Of a stretch of 64,000 nucleotides of DNA, positions 19,383 through 27,315 are shown in pieces. The DNA is from Ellagibacter isourolithinifaciens (GTDB lineage: Bacteria; Actinomycetota; Coriobacteriia; Coriobacteriales; Eggerthellaceae). Under the pieces are notes generated by a model. It did not search any database. It was not told the DNA's origin and saw only the letters and a list, made by a program, of their open reading frames with translations. Position 1 is the stretch's first letter. Every line of letters starts with the position of its first letter. The position numbers and the translations under genes were made by a program. The stretch is from contig NZ_WAJR01000006.1 of assembly GCF_008831035.1 (NCBI RefSeq), positions 42,756 through 106,755 on the forward strand, written 5' to 3'.

Positions 19383-19823
19383 ATGGCTAAGAGGCAACGT
19401 GGATGGACTACGCTCACCGATATCGAAGAGTTCAAGACGATAACGTGGAGCTTCCTTAAGAATATTACCATGACCTGGGAATATGACGGCATGGCATATC
19501 TGTTTCGTGAGGCTCGTATTCCCATCTACGGTATCGACCGCGGAACCATGAAGATGAACCACCCCATCATGGCAATGGGAATTCCCATGCAGAGGGACAA
19601 GAACTACGGCGTAGATATCTATGTTCCCGCCAAACTCAAGAAGAAGGCCGCTTCTCTATTAGCGGATGAGGCTCGCGTTCGCGAATGCGCCGAGCTCGAA
19701 ATCGTTGCTGGGGAAGAGAATGCGCGCGCTTTTAATGAGGAGGCTCTTGCCAACAAGAAGAGGAATTCCCAGCGGAAAGCTGAGCGCAGGAAGGGTTTCT
19801 TCAAGGCTCTTCTGTGCAAATAA
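19383..19823 (+). CDS. Uncharacterised protein of the molybdoenzyme operon
   Basis: I do not recognise this 146-aa protein. The start ATG 19383 has AGAGGGGGA upstream. The N-terminal two thirds look globular and mixed alpha/beta (MKMNHPIMAMGIPMQRDKNYGVDIYVP). The C-terminal 50 residues are charged and helical, ending in a Lys/Arg-rich tail (KKRNSQRKAERRKGFF). It has no signal peptide, TM segment or Cys cluster. It sits between the Fe-S subunit and the MFS carrier, so a chaperone, substrate-binding or regulatory role for the enzyme is possible. That is inference only. Confidence 0.7.
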   Translation: MAKRQRGWTTLTDIEEFKTITWSFLKNITMTWEYDGMAYLFREARIPIYGIDRGTMKMNHPIMAMGIPMQRDKNYGVDIYVPAKLKKKAASLLADEARVRECAELEIVAGEENARAFNEEALANKKRNSQRKAERRKGFFKALLCK

Positions 19824-19862
19824 AGGAGTGGGATTAAAGGATCCCAAAAAAAAGGGGTGAGT

Positions 19863-21182
19863 ATGCTTCAAACTGAGCAAGATTTGCAAGCGAAATCAGG
19901 AGGCTTGCACTACGCATTCGTGATTTGCCTGGGCGGCTTTCTGCTGTCTGGTATCGTTTTGGCGGCACAACGTCTACCGTCTATCGCACTCGATTCCGTG
20001 CGACAGACGTTGGGCGTCGGCTACGCCGAGGTTGGCCTGATCACTTCGGTGTTCATGATTTTCTACGCCGGCCTGTCGCTGGTGTGGGGCATGCTTGGCG
20101 ATAAGATCGGCACGCGTTGGGCGATGACGCTGGCGTGCGCTCTGTCGTCTGTCGGTACGATTCTCTTCGGTCTGTTCGGCGGCACGAGCCTTGCTGCCGC
20201 AATCGTCACGTGGTCCATCTGCGGCATCGGCTGCGCTGGCCTTCTGATGGCGATTCTCCCGAAGATCATCTCTCGCTGGTTTGCGCCGAACAAGCGTGGC
20301 TTCGGCATGTCGCTGTGCACGCCTGGCGCGAACTTTGCAGCGCTCATCCTCGGCGTTATTGCGCCGCTCGTCATTAACGGCCTCGGCTGGAACATGGCTT
20401 ATGTGGCGTTCGGCATCTACTTCGCCCTTATCACCGTGTTCGTCGGTTTGACGTTCCGCGAGGGCCCCGAGGAGAAGGGCCTTGCTCCCTATGGCGCTCC
20501 GAAGGGCACCCAGGCTGCTCCTGCTCCGAAGCTTGAGGAGAAGGCTGTGGCTTCCGGCAAGAAGGTCTCCCCGCTGCGTCAAGTTGCGAGAATGGGTATC
20601 ACCTGGCACTTCGGCCTGTTCTACGCGGTGTACCAGTTGGGCTACATGGCCGCAACGCAGTACTATGTCGTGTCGATGACCGGCAACGGCTTTGATTTGG
20701 CAACCGCTGCGTTCTCCCTCACCATCGGCGGCGTGCTCACGATCATCACCGAGCTTGTCGTCGGCAGCCTGTCCGACCGCTTTGAGCGCAAGAACATGAT
20801 TGGCATCATGGTGGCTTGCACGGGCGTCCTTTCTGCGGGATATGCGATCTACCTGCTGAACACCCCGGCTCCGGATCTGATTCCGTGCTACTTCTTCATT
20901 GCCCTTATCAGCGCATCCACCGGTGTTATCACGGTTATCATGTCGGGCGCTGGCGAGTACTACAACGATGAGTGCCGTGCAACGGGCACTGGCATGATCG
21001 GCACCATCAACATCGTTGGCCGCTACCTCGGTCCGTGGGTTGCCGGCATCGTGATCGACGCAACCGGCCAGACCGCCTACGCGTTCGTCATCGTTGCCGT
21101 CGCCATGATCGTGTCCTGCTTCATCGCCTTCGCGATGCCGCGTGCGGCAACCGTCCAGGCGAAGTGGGCTGCGAACAACTAG
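19863..21182 (+). CDS. MFS transporter (oxalate/formate antiporter-like) of the molybdoenzyme operon
   Basis: A 12-TM major-facilitator carrier of 439 aa in the inner membrane. Hydrophobic segments start near residue 15 (HYAFVICLGGFLLSGIVLAA). The loop 2-3 signature appears as GMLGDKIGTRW, with a second half repeat VVGSLSDRFERKN near 300. A cytoplasmic loop of about 35 residues (about 200-240, Lys/Ala/Pro-rich) joins the halves. ATG 19863 is chosen over GTG 19857 because AAAGGGG is then 6 nt away. It lies about 40 bp after the unknown gene and probably imports the substrate or exports the product. Confidence 0.88.
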   Translation: MLQTEQDLQAKSGGLHYAFVICLGGFLLSGIVLAAQRLPSIALDSVRQTLGVGYAEVGLITSVFMIFYAGLSLVWGMLGDKIGTRWAMTLACALSSVGTILFGLFGGTSLAAAIVTWSICGIGCAGLLMAILPKIISRWFAPNKRGFGMSLCTPGANFAALILGVIAPLVINGLGWNMAYVAFGIYFALITVFVGLTFREGPEEKGLAPYGAPKGTQAAPAPKLEEKAVASGKKVSPLRQVARMGITWHFGLFYAVYQLGYMAATQYYVVSMTGNGFDLATAAFSLTIGGVLTIITELVVGSLSDRFERKNMIGIMVACTGVLSAGYAIYLLNTPAPDLIPCYFFIALISASTGVITVIMSGAGEYYNDECRATGTGMIGTINIVGRYLGPWVAGIVIDATGQTAYAFVIVAVAMIVSCFIAFAMPRAATVQAKWAANN

Positions 21183-21198
21183 CAGGTCTCTTCCGTTC

Positions 21199-21238
21199 GA
21201 TTGCGGTCTGGCCACTCTCCACAGGTTGGGCCGCAATC
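21199..21238 (+). terminator. Stem-loop after the MFS gene
   Basis: GATTGCGG (21199-21206) pairs with CCGCAATC (21231-21238), with further GGCC pairing inside. The T-run is short (CATTTGG), so it is a weak terminator candidate. Confidence 0.4.
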
Positions 21239-21377
21239 CATTTGGCGAGGGCTTGGCGCATCCTTCGAACGAGCGCTGAGTCCTCGCACTCCCTCCGATT
21301 TATCTGCGTGCCGTGAAGGAAAGATTGGCGGTACGCGTTGCAACCGTATCCCTACGATTCGGGAAAGGAGTTTTGCC

Positions 21378-21599
21378 ATGACATGTTTTCCCTGCATCAA
21401 GTGCAACAAATGTCGGAAATTGATTCCGAAGATTGATATTGTCTGCTCGCAATGTGGTGCCGACATGCCGCCCGGCATTCCCTCTTGTCCGAAGTGCGGC
21501 TGCACCAAGAGAAAGTTTATCAAGGGTTCTGTCCCGAATCCCGATTGGCAGGGAACGGCAGAATTCAGGGAGCCATCGAGCTCCGATTCCTCACAATGA
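21378..21599 (+). CDS. Small zinc-ribbon protein
   Basis: 73 aa; the start ATG follows GAAAGGAG by 7 nt. Eight Cys lie in four CxxC knuckles (CIKC, CNKC/CRKL, CSQC, CPKCGC) within the first 45 residues, typical of tandem zinc ribbons. The Ser-rich tail is probably disordered. It has no TM segment. It is followed by a strong terminator, so it is either monocistronic or the last gene after the MFS carrier. Function unknown. Confidence 0.75.
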   Translation: MTCFPCIKCNKCRKLIPKIDIVCSQCGADMPPGIPSCPKCGCTKRKFIKGSVPNPDWQGTAEFREPSSSDSSQ

Positions 21600-21642
21600 T
21601 CCTCGCCGCAGTCTGAGATGTGGCGGATCTATCCCCTTATGG

Positions 21643-21677
21643 CCCGGATGCACCCTCAAGCATCCGGGCTCTTTTGC
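21643..21677 (+). terminator. Intrinsic terminator after the zinc-ribbon gene
   Basis: GCCCGGATGC and GCATCCGGGC form a perfect 10-bp stem with an 8-nt loop, followed by TCTTTT. Confidence 0.9.
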
Positions 21678-21749
21678 GCTTGAAGGGGGAGATTGTGTCC
21701 GCTATGGGACAACCCATCGCGCCTGACGTGCCTTTTTCGGCAAATGTAC

Positions 21750-21755
21750 TAGAAT
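21750..21755 (+). promoter_or_regulatory. -10 element just upstream of a small membrane ORF
   Basis: TAGAAT ends only 7 nt before the ATG at 21763, so transcription from it would give a leaderless or nearly leaderless mRNA. No good -35 is visible. Confidence 0.4.
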
Positions 21756-21762
21756 ATGCCCC

Positions 21763-21900
21763 ATGCAAAAGTCTTGGTCTGACATACGCGAATCCATCAC
21801 GACGCCCCTCATGGGCTTCACGATCGTCGTGCTATTCCTCGTGTGCTTTCTTCTTGCGATGGTGGTCCTGGTGAGCGTCATTCGCGTGCTGATGGGGTAG
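21763..21900 (+). CDS. Small single-span membrane protein upstream of trkH
   Basis: A 45-aa frame (MQKSWSDIRESITTPLMG, then a hydrophobic stretch of about 24 residues, ending RVLMG). A short amphipathic N-terminus precedes one TM helix. It stops 4 bp before the trkH start, so it must be co-transcribed and may be coupled. There is no Shine-Dalgarno sequence, but a -10 hexamer 7 nt upstream fits leaderless initiation. Position and topology recall small accessory subunits of ion transporters (KdpF-like), which is inference. Confidence 0.6.
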   Translation: MQKSWSDIRESITTPLMGFTIVVLFLVCFLLAMVVLVSVIRVLMG

Positions 21901-21904
21901 CGCC

Positions 21905-23425
21905 ATGTGGCAGAGGTTCTCGCTTTACGACCTGCGCGTCATCGGACATTACCTCGGTACGCTCACTCAGCTCTTTGCGGCGCTTATGGCGGTGCCGTTC
22001 ATAACGGCGCTCGTGTTCCAGGAATGGGAGCCCGCCGAGCGCTACTTGTTGGGCATTGGCATCGCGCTTGTCGTCGGTACGCTGTTGCAGTTTTTGCGCA
22101 TCGAGCCTGGTCGCTTGGGCCGCCGCCAAGCGCTTGCGGTCACGGGCTTCGCGTGGATCGTGCTCGCGTTTTTCGCATCGGTCCCGCTTTTCCTGTCCGG
22201 GCACTACGCCACCTACATGGATGCGCTTTTCGACGGCGTCTCGGGCCTCACGACGACAGGTGCCACCGTCGCGCTCGACATTGACCACTTCTCCAACGCC
22301 GACAACATGTTCCGCTTCATGATGCACCTGGTCGGCGGCTTGGGACTCATTGTCGTCGCGCTCTCGCTTGGCATTTTCGGCAAGCGTTCGGGGTCGTCGC
22401 TCTACACCGCCGAGGGCCGAAGCGAGCACGTGGTTCCCAACGTCGTCCAGACGACGCAGCTCATTTTGCGCATCACGCTCGTCATCATCTTCATCGCCGC
22501 GGTGGTGCTCACCGCGCTGTGCATCTCGATCGGCATGGAGCCTGTCCGCGCTGTGCTGCAATCGATCTGGCTGGCAATCTCCGCGTTCACCACCGGCGGC
22601 TTCGCACCGATGGCTGAAAGCGTCTCCTACTACAACTCGATTCCCATCGAGGTATTCCTCATGCTGCTCATGATCTTGGGCTCGATCAGTTTCGTCGTCC
22701 ATGCCGAGGTGTGGAAGGGGCGCCTGCAATCCTTCTTCGGCGATATCGAGATTCGCACGATGCTCATCTGGCTGCTCGTGATGACGGTTGTCGTCGCAGC
22801 GTCTCTTTCGGCGAGCGCCCTGTTCTCCGACCTGCCCGCGATGATTCGCCGCGGCCTGTTCATGGTGGTGTCGGCTTTCTCTACCACTGGGTTCCAAAAT
22901 GTCACAACCAATCAGCTCACGACGGTGTTCTCGTCGGGCGCCTTCCTCGCGCTCGCGCTGATTGCGGCGGTTGGCGGCTCGGCGGGATCGACCGCAGGCG
23001 GCGTGAAACTCCACCGGGTGGGCATCATCTTCAAGTCGATTGTCTCCACGGTGAAAGAGGCGGTGTCTCCCTCGTCTGCTCGCGTTGTCGTTTCCTATAA
23101 CCATCTGGGACGACGCGTTCTTTCCTCCGATGCTGTAAAGGAGGCGATGACCGTGTTCGTGCTCTTTGTGATTACGTACTCGGTCGGCGCGCTCGTGGGC
23201 ATCGCGCACGGGTACGAGGCATCCCAGGCCATCATGGAGTCGGTCTCCATGACCTCGAACGGCGGAATCATCACCGGCATTGTGACGCCTGGCATGTCGC
23301 CTTCCCTTGAGGCGTTCTACATCTTCCAGATGTGGGCGGGCCGTCTTGAGTTCGTCACGCTGCTCGCCGTTTTGGCCGAGATTATCGCGTCGCTTGCTCC
23401 CCGAAAAAGGAGGGTGCGCCAATGA
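21905..23425 (+). CDS. trkH: TrkH/KtrB-family potassium uptake protein
   Basis: Membrane K+ translocating subunit, 506 aa, with four TM-pore-TM repeats. Selectivity-filter-like segments appear as SGLTTTGATV (about 110), SAFTTGGFAP (about 225), SAFSTTGFQN and SMTSNGGIITG. A conserved GGSAGSTAGGVKLHR block lies near 360. No trkA/ktrA regulatory subunit is adjacent. It is followed by an overlapping OB-fold-like protein and rsgA in one transcription unit, with a 45-aa membrane ORF immediately upstream. Confidence 0.92.
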   Translation: MWQRFSLYDLRVIGHYLGTLTQLFAALMAVPFITALVFQEWEPAERYLLGIGIALVVGTLLQFLRIEPGRLGRRQALAVTGFAWIVLAFFASVPLFLSGHYATYMDALFDGVSGLTTTGATVALDIDHFSNADNMFRFMMHLVGGLGLIVVALSLGIFGKRSGSSLYTAEGRSEHVVPNVVQTTQLILRITLVIIFIAAVVLTALCISIGMEPVRAVLQSIWLAISAFTTGGFAPMAESVSYYNSIPIEVFLMLLMILGSISFVVHAEVWKGRLQSFFGDIEIRTMLIWLLVMTVVVAASLSASALFSDLPAMIRRGLFMVVSAFSTTGFQNVTTNQLTTVFSSGAFLALALIAAVGGSAGSTAGGVKLHRVGIIFKSIVSTVKEAVSPSSARVVVSYNHLGRRVLSSDAVKEAMTVFVLFVITYSVGALVGIAHGYEASQAIMESVSMTSNGGIITGIVTPGMSPSLEAFYIFQMWAGRLEFVTLLAVLAEIIASLAPRKRRVRQ

Positions 23426-24039
23426 GCAGGCACGATACGACACCTTGGGCCTCGCTTTTCGGACGCGCGCTCTTGGTTGCGCTCGCGGTAGCGTTTTGTC
23501 TGTTCGCATGCATGCCTGTTGTCGCTTTCGCGGACGACGGCGACGGCGAAGATGATTCCAACCTGATAAACCCCCAGCAGCGACCCGACTCGTCGTTCAT
23601 CTACGATTCGTCGATCATCGACCTGTCGAACGCCGATTCCTACTACGACAAGCAGACCGTGCAGATTACCGGCGAGGCGGTGGGAGACATCATCGATGCG
23701 CGCGACGGCATGGTCTGGGTCACGCTCGTCGAGGCCTCGAACTCGAGCAACGCATCGGTTTCGGTGCTGATGACGCGCGAGTCCGCGTCGCATATCGACA
23801 CGCTCGGACGCTATGGCACCACAGGGACGATGCTGCAGGTTCGCGGGGTGTTCCACCTCGCCTGCCCCGAAGACCAGGGATTGAGCGACGTGCATGCGAC
23901 GAGCGTTGCTGTGGCTGCGAAAGGGTCGCACCATGTCGAGGAGTTCCGCCCCGAGGCGTTTGCAGTCGGTGCCGCGCTCACTGTCGTCGGGTTTGCTCTC
24001 ATGGGACTGTTCCGCTACTTGCGGGAACGCCAGCGTTAG
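23422..24039 (+). CDS. Secreted/anchored protein with OB-fold-like domain
   Basis: 205 aa, overlapping the trkH stop by 4 nt (ATGA). It has an N-terminal signal peptide (about 12-37, ending VVAFADD) and an acidic linker. The central beta-rich domain (about 75-155) has QTVQITGEAVGDIIDARDGMVW, the pattern of tRNA-anticodon/OB-like domains of exported proteins. A C-terminal TM helix (about 176-196) ends in RYLRERQR, so the domain faces outward and the protein is anchored at its C-terminus. Coupling to trkH suggests a role near the transporter; function unknown. Confidence 0.75.
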   Translation: MSRHDTTPWASLFGRALLVALAVAFCLFACMPVVAFADDGDGEDDSNLINPQQRPDSSFIYDSSIIDLSNADSYYDKQTVQITGEAVGDIIDARDGMVWVTLVEASNSSNASVSVLMTRESASHIDTLGRYGTTGTMLQVRGVFHLACPEDQGLSDVHATSVAVAAKGSHHVEEFRPEAFAVGAALTVVGFALMGLFRYLRERQR

Positions 24040-24045
24040 GGGAAG

Positions 24046-25167
24046 TTGTTGGAAGAAACGGTTGCTATCGGGTGCGTCGTCAAGCTCGACCGCGGGTTCC
24101 CCTTGGTGCGTCTTGAGGACGGGGCTGAGCTTCGCTGCAAGCACGCAACGTCGCTCGTGAAGGGAGAGCGCGTCCGCGCGGTGATCGGCGACAGGGTGCG
24201 CGTCTCGTTCGCCGAGCGAAACGACAAGGCGCTCATCGTCGAAGTGCTTCCCCGTTCGCGCGAACTTGTGCGGAAGGACCCCACCGAGCGTGCCGTTCCC
24301 CAGGTGCTTGCCGCCAACTTCGATCGCGTTATCGTGACGCAGCCTTCAGTGGAAGTGAATATGCGCAGGCTGGAGCGCGAGCTGGTGCTTGCCCATGAAA
24401 CGGGTGCCGCCGTGTCCGTCGTGCTCACGAAGGCCGATCTCGCCGAAAGCGAAGACGAGGTCGAGCGTGTCCGCGAGCGCGTTCGGGCGCTTGTCGGCGC
24501 GGATGTGGAGACGCTCGTCGTGTCGGAAGCGATGCCCGAAAGCGTCGAAGCCGTGCGCGCGCTCGTGCCCGAGGGGACAACGGCGGTGCTTATCGGGCGA
24601 AGCGGCGTGGGCAAGTCGAGCCTGGTCAACCTGCTTGTTGGGCGTGATGTGCAAGAGACGGGGACGGTGCGTGAGACCGATGGTGCGGGCCGTCACACCA
24701 CGGTGAGCCGCGAGATGGTGGCCATTCCCCATGGCGGCTATGTGGTTGATATGCCAGGCGTGCGCGGTTTGGGCCTCTGGGATGCCGACGCAGGTATCGG
24801 CGTTGCCTTCGCCGACGTGGAAGAGCTTGCCGAGCAGTGCCGCTTCCGCGATTGCAAACACGAGAACGAGCCTGGTTGCGCCGTTCGCGCCGCTGTCGAG
24901 CGTGGCGATCTCGCGCGGGAGCGCTTCGAGTCCTACGTTTCCCTGAAGCGCGAGACCGAGGTCGTCCGCGAGCGCCGCGAGCAGGCGCGCTGGATGCAGC
25001 GCGAGCAGGCCCAGGCGGGATTGCGCGGTTCCCGTCGTTCGGGAGGCGCGGCGGGAACGGGCGGCAGCGCGGGCGGGCGAAAGACATCGGCAGCCTCGTC
25101 GAAGATGCGCCGCAACAAGTCGGGCCGAGGCAGCGGCGGCTCAAGCTGGCGAAAGTACGGCCAGTAG
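24046..25167 (+). CDS. rsgA: Ribosome small-subunit GTPase RsgA (YjeQ/EngC)
   Basis: Circularly permuted GTPase acting in late 30S maturation. The 373-aa product has an N-terminal OB domain (1-85), G4 LTKADLAE (about 127), G1 GRSGVGKSS (about 185) and G3 DMPGVRGLGLW (about 236). The zinc site is C265, C270, H272, C278 in CRFRDCKHENEPGC. The C-terminal 80 residues form an Arg/Gly/Ser-rich tail, longer than in E. coli. The start is TTG 24046 (or TTG 24049), close behind the upstream gene; no stronger start is visible. Confidence 0.94.
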   Translation: MLEETVAIGCVVKLDRGFPLVRLEDGAELRCKHATSLVKGERVRAVIGDRVRVSFAERNDKALIVEVLPRSRELVRKDPTERAVPQVLAANFDRVIVTQPSVEVNMRRLERELVLAHETGAAVSVVLTKADLAESEDEVERVRERVRALVGADVETLVVSEAMPESVEAVRALVPEGTTAVLIGRSGVGKSSLVNLLVGRDVQETGTVRETDGAGRHTTVSREMVAIPHGGYVVDMPGVRGLGLWDADAGIGVAFADVEELAEQCRFRDCKHENEPGCAVRAAVERGDLARERFESYVSLKRETEVVRERREQARWMQREQAQAGLRGSRRSGGAAGTGGSAGGRKTSAASSKMRRNKSGRGSGGSSWRKYGQ

Positions 25168-25260
25168 CGCGAGCCCGCGGACCCGCGGCCTCGCCAGACG
25201 CGCGCTTCACGTCCCGTCCCGGGCCACCTTGTGCTCCCCAATGTAAGCGATTCCTGCATG

Positions 25261-25346
25261 TTTGGGTAATGCTCAGGTAAAGCTGCGTCATGCTTGCGTC
25301 ATGGCTTGCCGCTGTGCTCCCATCGGGCGGATTTGCTCCCTACTAT
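25261..25346 (+). promoter_or_regulatory. Pho-box-like 11-bp repeats and -10 of the pst operon
   Basis: Successive 11-bp units start at 25261, 25272, 25283, 25294 and 25305; two are nearly identical (CTGCGTCATGC, TTGCGTCATGG). A TACTAT -10 follows at 25341-25346 without a good -35, as expected for an activator-dependent PhoB/PhoP-type promoter. pstS starts at 25426. Confidence 0.5.
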
Positions 25347-25425
25347 TCTCATCAGCGAGAAACGGCGAAACCCAACTCAACGCCAACGCTCGCCAAAAAG
25401 GAAATCTCGAAGGGAGAATAAAACT

Positions 25426-26376
25426 ATGCAGGGCAACCTCATGAGCCGCCGTAACTTCGTTGGAGCCGCCGCGGCCACCGCCGCAACGGTCGCCGCCTTC
25501 AGCCTCACCGGCTGCGGTTCGAACGGCTCGGGCGACACGAAGTCCGACGCGAAGGAAGACAAGGCCGAGACGAAGGCTCTCTCCGGCACCATCACCGCCG
25601 TCGGCTCCACGGCGCTTCAGCCCCTCTGCGAAGCTGCTGCCGAGCAGTTCATGGAGAAGAACTCCGGCGTTCAGATCACCGTTCAGGGTGGTGGCTCCGG
25701 CCAGGGCATCACGCAGATTACCCAGGGCGCGGTGCAGATCGGCAACTCCGACGTGTTCGCCGAGGCGAAGGTGAAGGACACCGCCGATCTCAAGAAGATC
25801 GCCGACAACAAGGTCTGCATCGTCGGCATGGGCCCGATCGTCAACAAGGACGTCACCGTCGACGACCTGACGATCGACCAGCTGAAGTCCATCTTCACCG
25901 GCGAAGTCACCAACTGGAAGGAGGTCGGCGGCGCTGATGCGGCCATCACGGTTATCAACCGTGCATCCGGTTCCGGCACCCGCGCGACCTTCGAGGCCGC
26001 CGTGCTCGGCGACACCAAGGTCCCCGACACCTTCAAGCCCCAGGAGCAGGATTCTTCGGGCACCGCTGCGAAGATGGTTGCTTCCACCCCGGGCGCCATC
26101 TCCTACCTGGCGTTTTCCTACTACGACGACACCGTGAAGGCCCTGAAAGTCGGCGGCGTCGAGCCGAAGGAGGCCAATGTCGAGGACAACTCTTGGACCA
26201 TCTGGGCTTACGAGCACATGTACACTGCCGCCGATCCCGACGAGGCCACCAAGGCGTTCATCGAGTACATGATGAGCGACGATGTCCAAGGCGAGCTCGT
26301 CGAGGCGCAGGGCTATATCCCCGTCTCCGGCATGAAGGTCGAGAAGGACGCTTCCGGCAAGGTCACTAAGAAATAA
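25426..26376 (+). CDS. pstS: Phosphate ABC transporter substrate-binding lipoprotein PstS
   Basis: High-affinity phosphate receptor at the outer face of the membrane, 316 aa. A twin-arginine-like signal with lipobox (MSRRNFVGAA...LTGCGSN) occupies residues 6-33. Phosphate-binding motifs are visible: AVGSTALQPL (about 62), GGGSGQGITQI (about 88), and ASGSGTRATFE (about 183). AAGGGAG precedes the start; ATG 25441 is an alternative start. First gene of pstSCABB-phoU. Confidence 0.95.
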   Translation: MQGNLMSRRNFVGAAAATAATVAAFSLTGCGSNGSGDTKSDAKEDKAETKALSGTITAVGSTALQPLCEAAAEQFMEKNSGVQITVQGGGSGQGITQITQGAVQIGNSDVFAEAKVKDTADLKKIADNKVCIVGMGPIVNKDVTVDDLTIDQLKSIFTGEVTNWKEVGGADAAITVINRASGSGTRATFEAAVLGDTKVPDTFKPQEQDSSGTAAKMVASTPGAISYLAFSYYDDTVKALKVGGVEPKEANVEDNSWTIWAYEHMYTAADPDEATKAFIEYMMSDDVQGELVEAQGYIPVSGMKVEKDASGKVTKK

Positions 26377-26397
26377 CTCGAAAGGAGACGCGGCTTT

Positions 26398-27315
26398 ATG
26401 GCTCAGTTGCCAAAGCATCGCGTCGAGCTTATCGGCAAGGGCGTCACGGGTGCGTGCATCGCGCTCGTGGCGCTTCTTGTTGTTACGCTCGTTGCAATGG
26501 TCGCGCAACGCGGCATCGCGACATTCGCCGTTGACGGCATCGACTTGGGCGCATTCCTCACCGGCACCACATGGAACCCCCATCAAGATGACGTGAACGG
26601 CATGCCGACGGTAGGCGCGCTGCCGATGATTTCCGGTTCGTTTGCGGTCACATTGCTCTCGACGTTGTTCGCTCTGCCGATCGCCATCGGCTCGGCGATC
26701 TTCGTCGTTGAAATCGCCCCCCGGTTTGGGCGTCGCGTGTTCCAGCCGCTCATTGAGCTTCTGGTGGGAATCCCGTCGGTCGTTTACGGGCTGATCGGCC
26801 TCACCGTCGTGGTGGCGTGGACCCGCGATATGGCTGCAGCGGCTGGCCAGACCATCACCGGTTTCGGCATCTTCTCGAGCGCTATCGTGCTCGCCGTGAT
26901 GATTCTCCCCACGATCACGAGCCTCTCGATCGATGCGCTTGCTGCGGTGCCTAATCAATATCGTGAAGGTTCCTATGCACTTGGCTGCACTCGCTGGCAA
27001 ACGGTGTGGAACGTGGTTCTGCGCTCGGCGGCCCCGTCGCTTATGACGGCGGTCATCTTGGGGATGACCCGCGCGTTCGGCGAGGCGCTCGCCGTGCAGA
27101 TGGTCGTCGGCAATGCAATCCAGATGCCGACGAGCCTGTTCACACCCGCGTCGACGCTCACATCCGTGCTCACCATGGGCATGGGCAACGAGGCGATGGG
27201 CACCGTGTACAACGACGTGCTCTGGTCGCTTGCGCTGCTACTGCTGCTCATGTCGCTCGTGTTCATCCTGATCATCCACCTGATTGGGCACAAGGGAGGG
27301 ACCAAGCGTGGCTAA
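26398..27315 (+). CDS. pstC: Phosphate ABC transporter permease PstC
   Basis: Inner-membrane permease, 305 aa, six TM segments. The EAA-type cytoplasmic loop reads LAAVPNQYREGSYALGCTRWQTVWNVVL (shown over two blocks, about 182-208). GGAG precedes the start by 10 nt. It lies 21 bp after pstS and overlaps pstA by 8 nt. Pairs with PstA to form the channel. Confidence 0.95.
   Translation: MAQLPKHRVELIGKGVTGACIALVALLVVTLVAMVAQRGIATFAVDGIDLGAFLTGTTWNPHQDDVNGMPTVGALPMISGSFAVTLLSTLFALPIAIGSAIFVVEIAPRFGRRVFQPLIELLVGIPSVVYGLIGLTVVVAWTRDMAAAAGQTITGFGIFSSAIVLAVMILPTITSLSIDALAAVPNQYREGSYALGCTRWQTVWNVVLRSAAPSLMTAVILGMTRAFGEALAVQMVVGNAIQMPTSLFTPASTLTSVLTMGMGNEAMGTVYNDVLWSLALLLLLMSLVFILIIHLIGHKGGTKRG

Noticed and set aside
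21620..21874. An 84-codon frame overlapping the terminator before trkH
   Set aside because: It runs through a perfect intrinsic terminator and has no ribosome site; the 45-aa frame at 21763-21900 in a different phase is better supported.
25288..27000. A 570-codon minus-strand frame opposite pstS-pstC
   Set aside because: Antisense shadow; the plus-strand pst genes have clear domains and ribosome sites.
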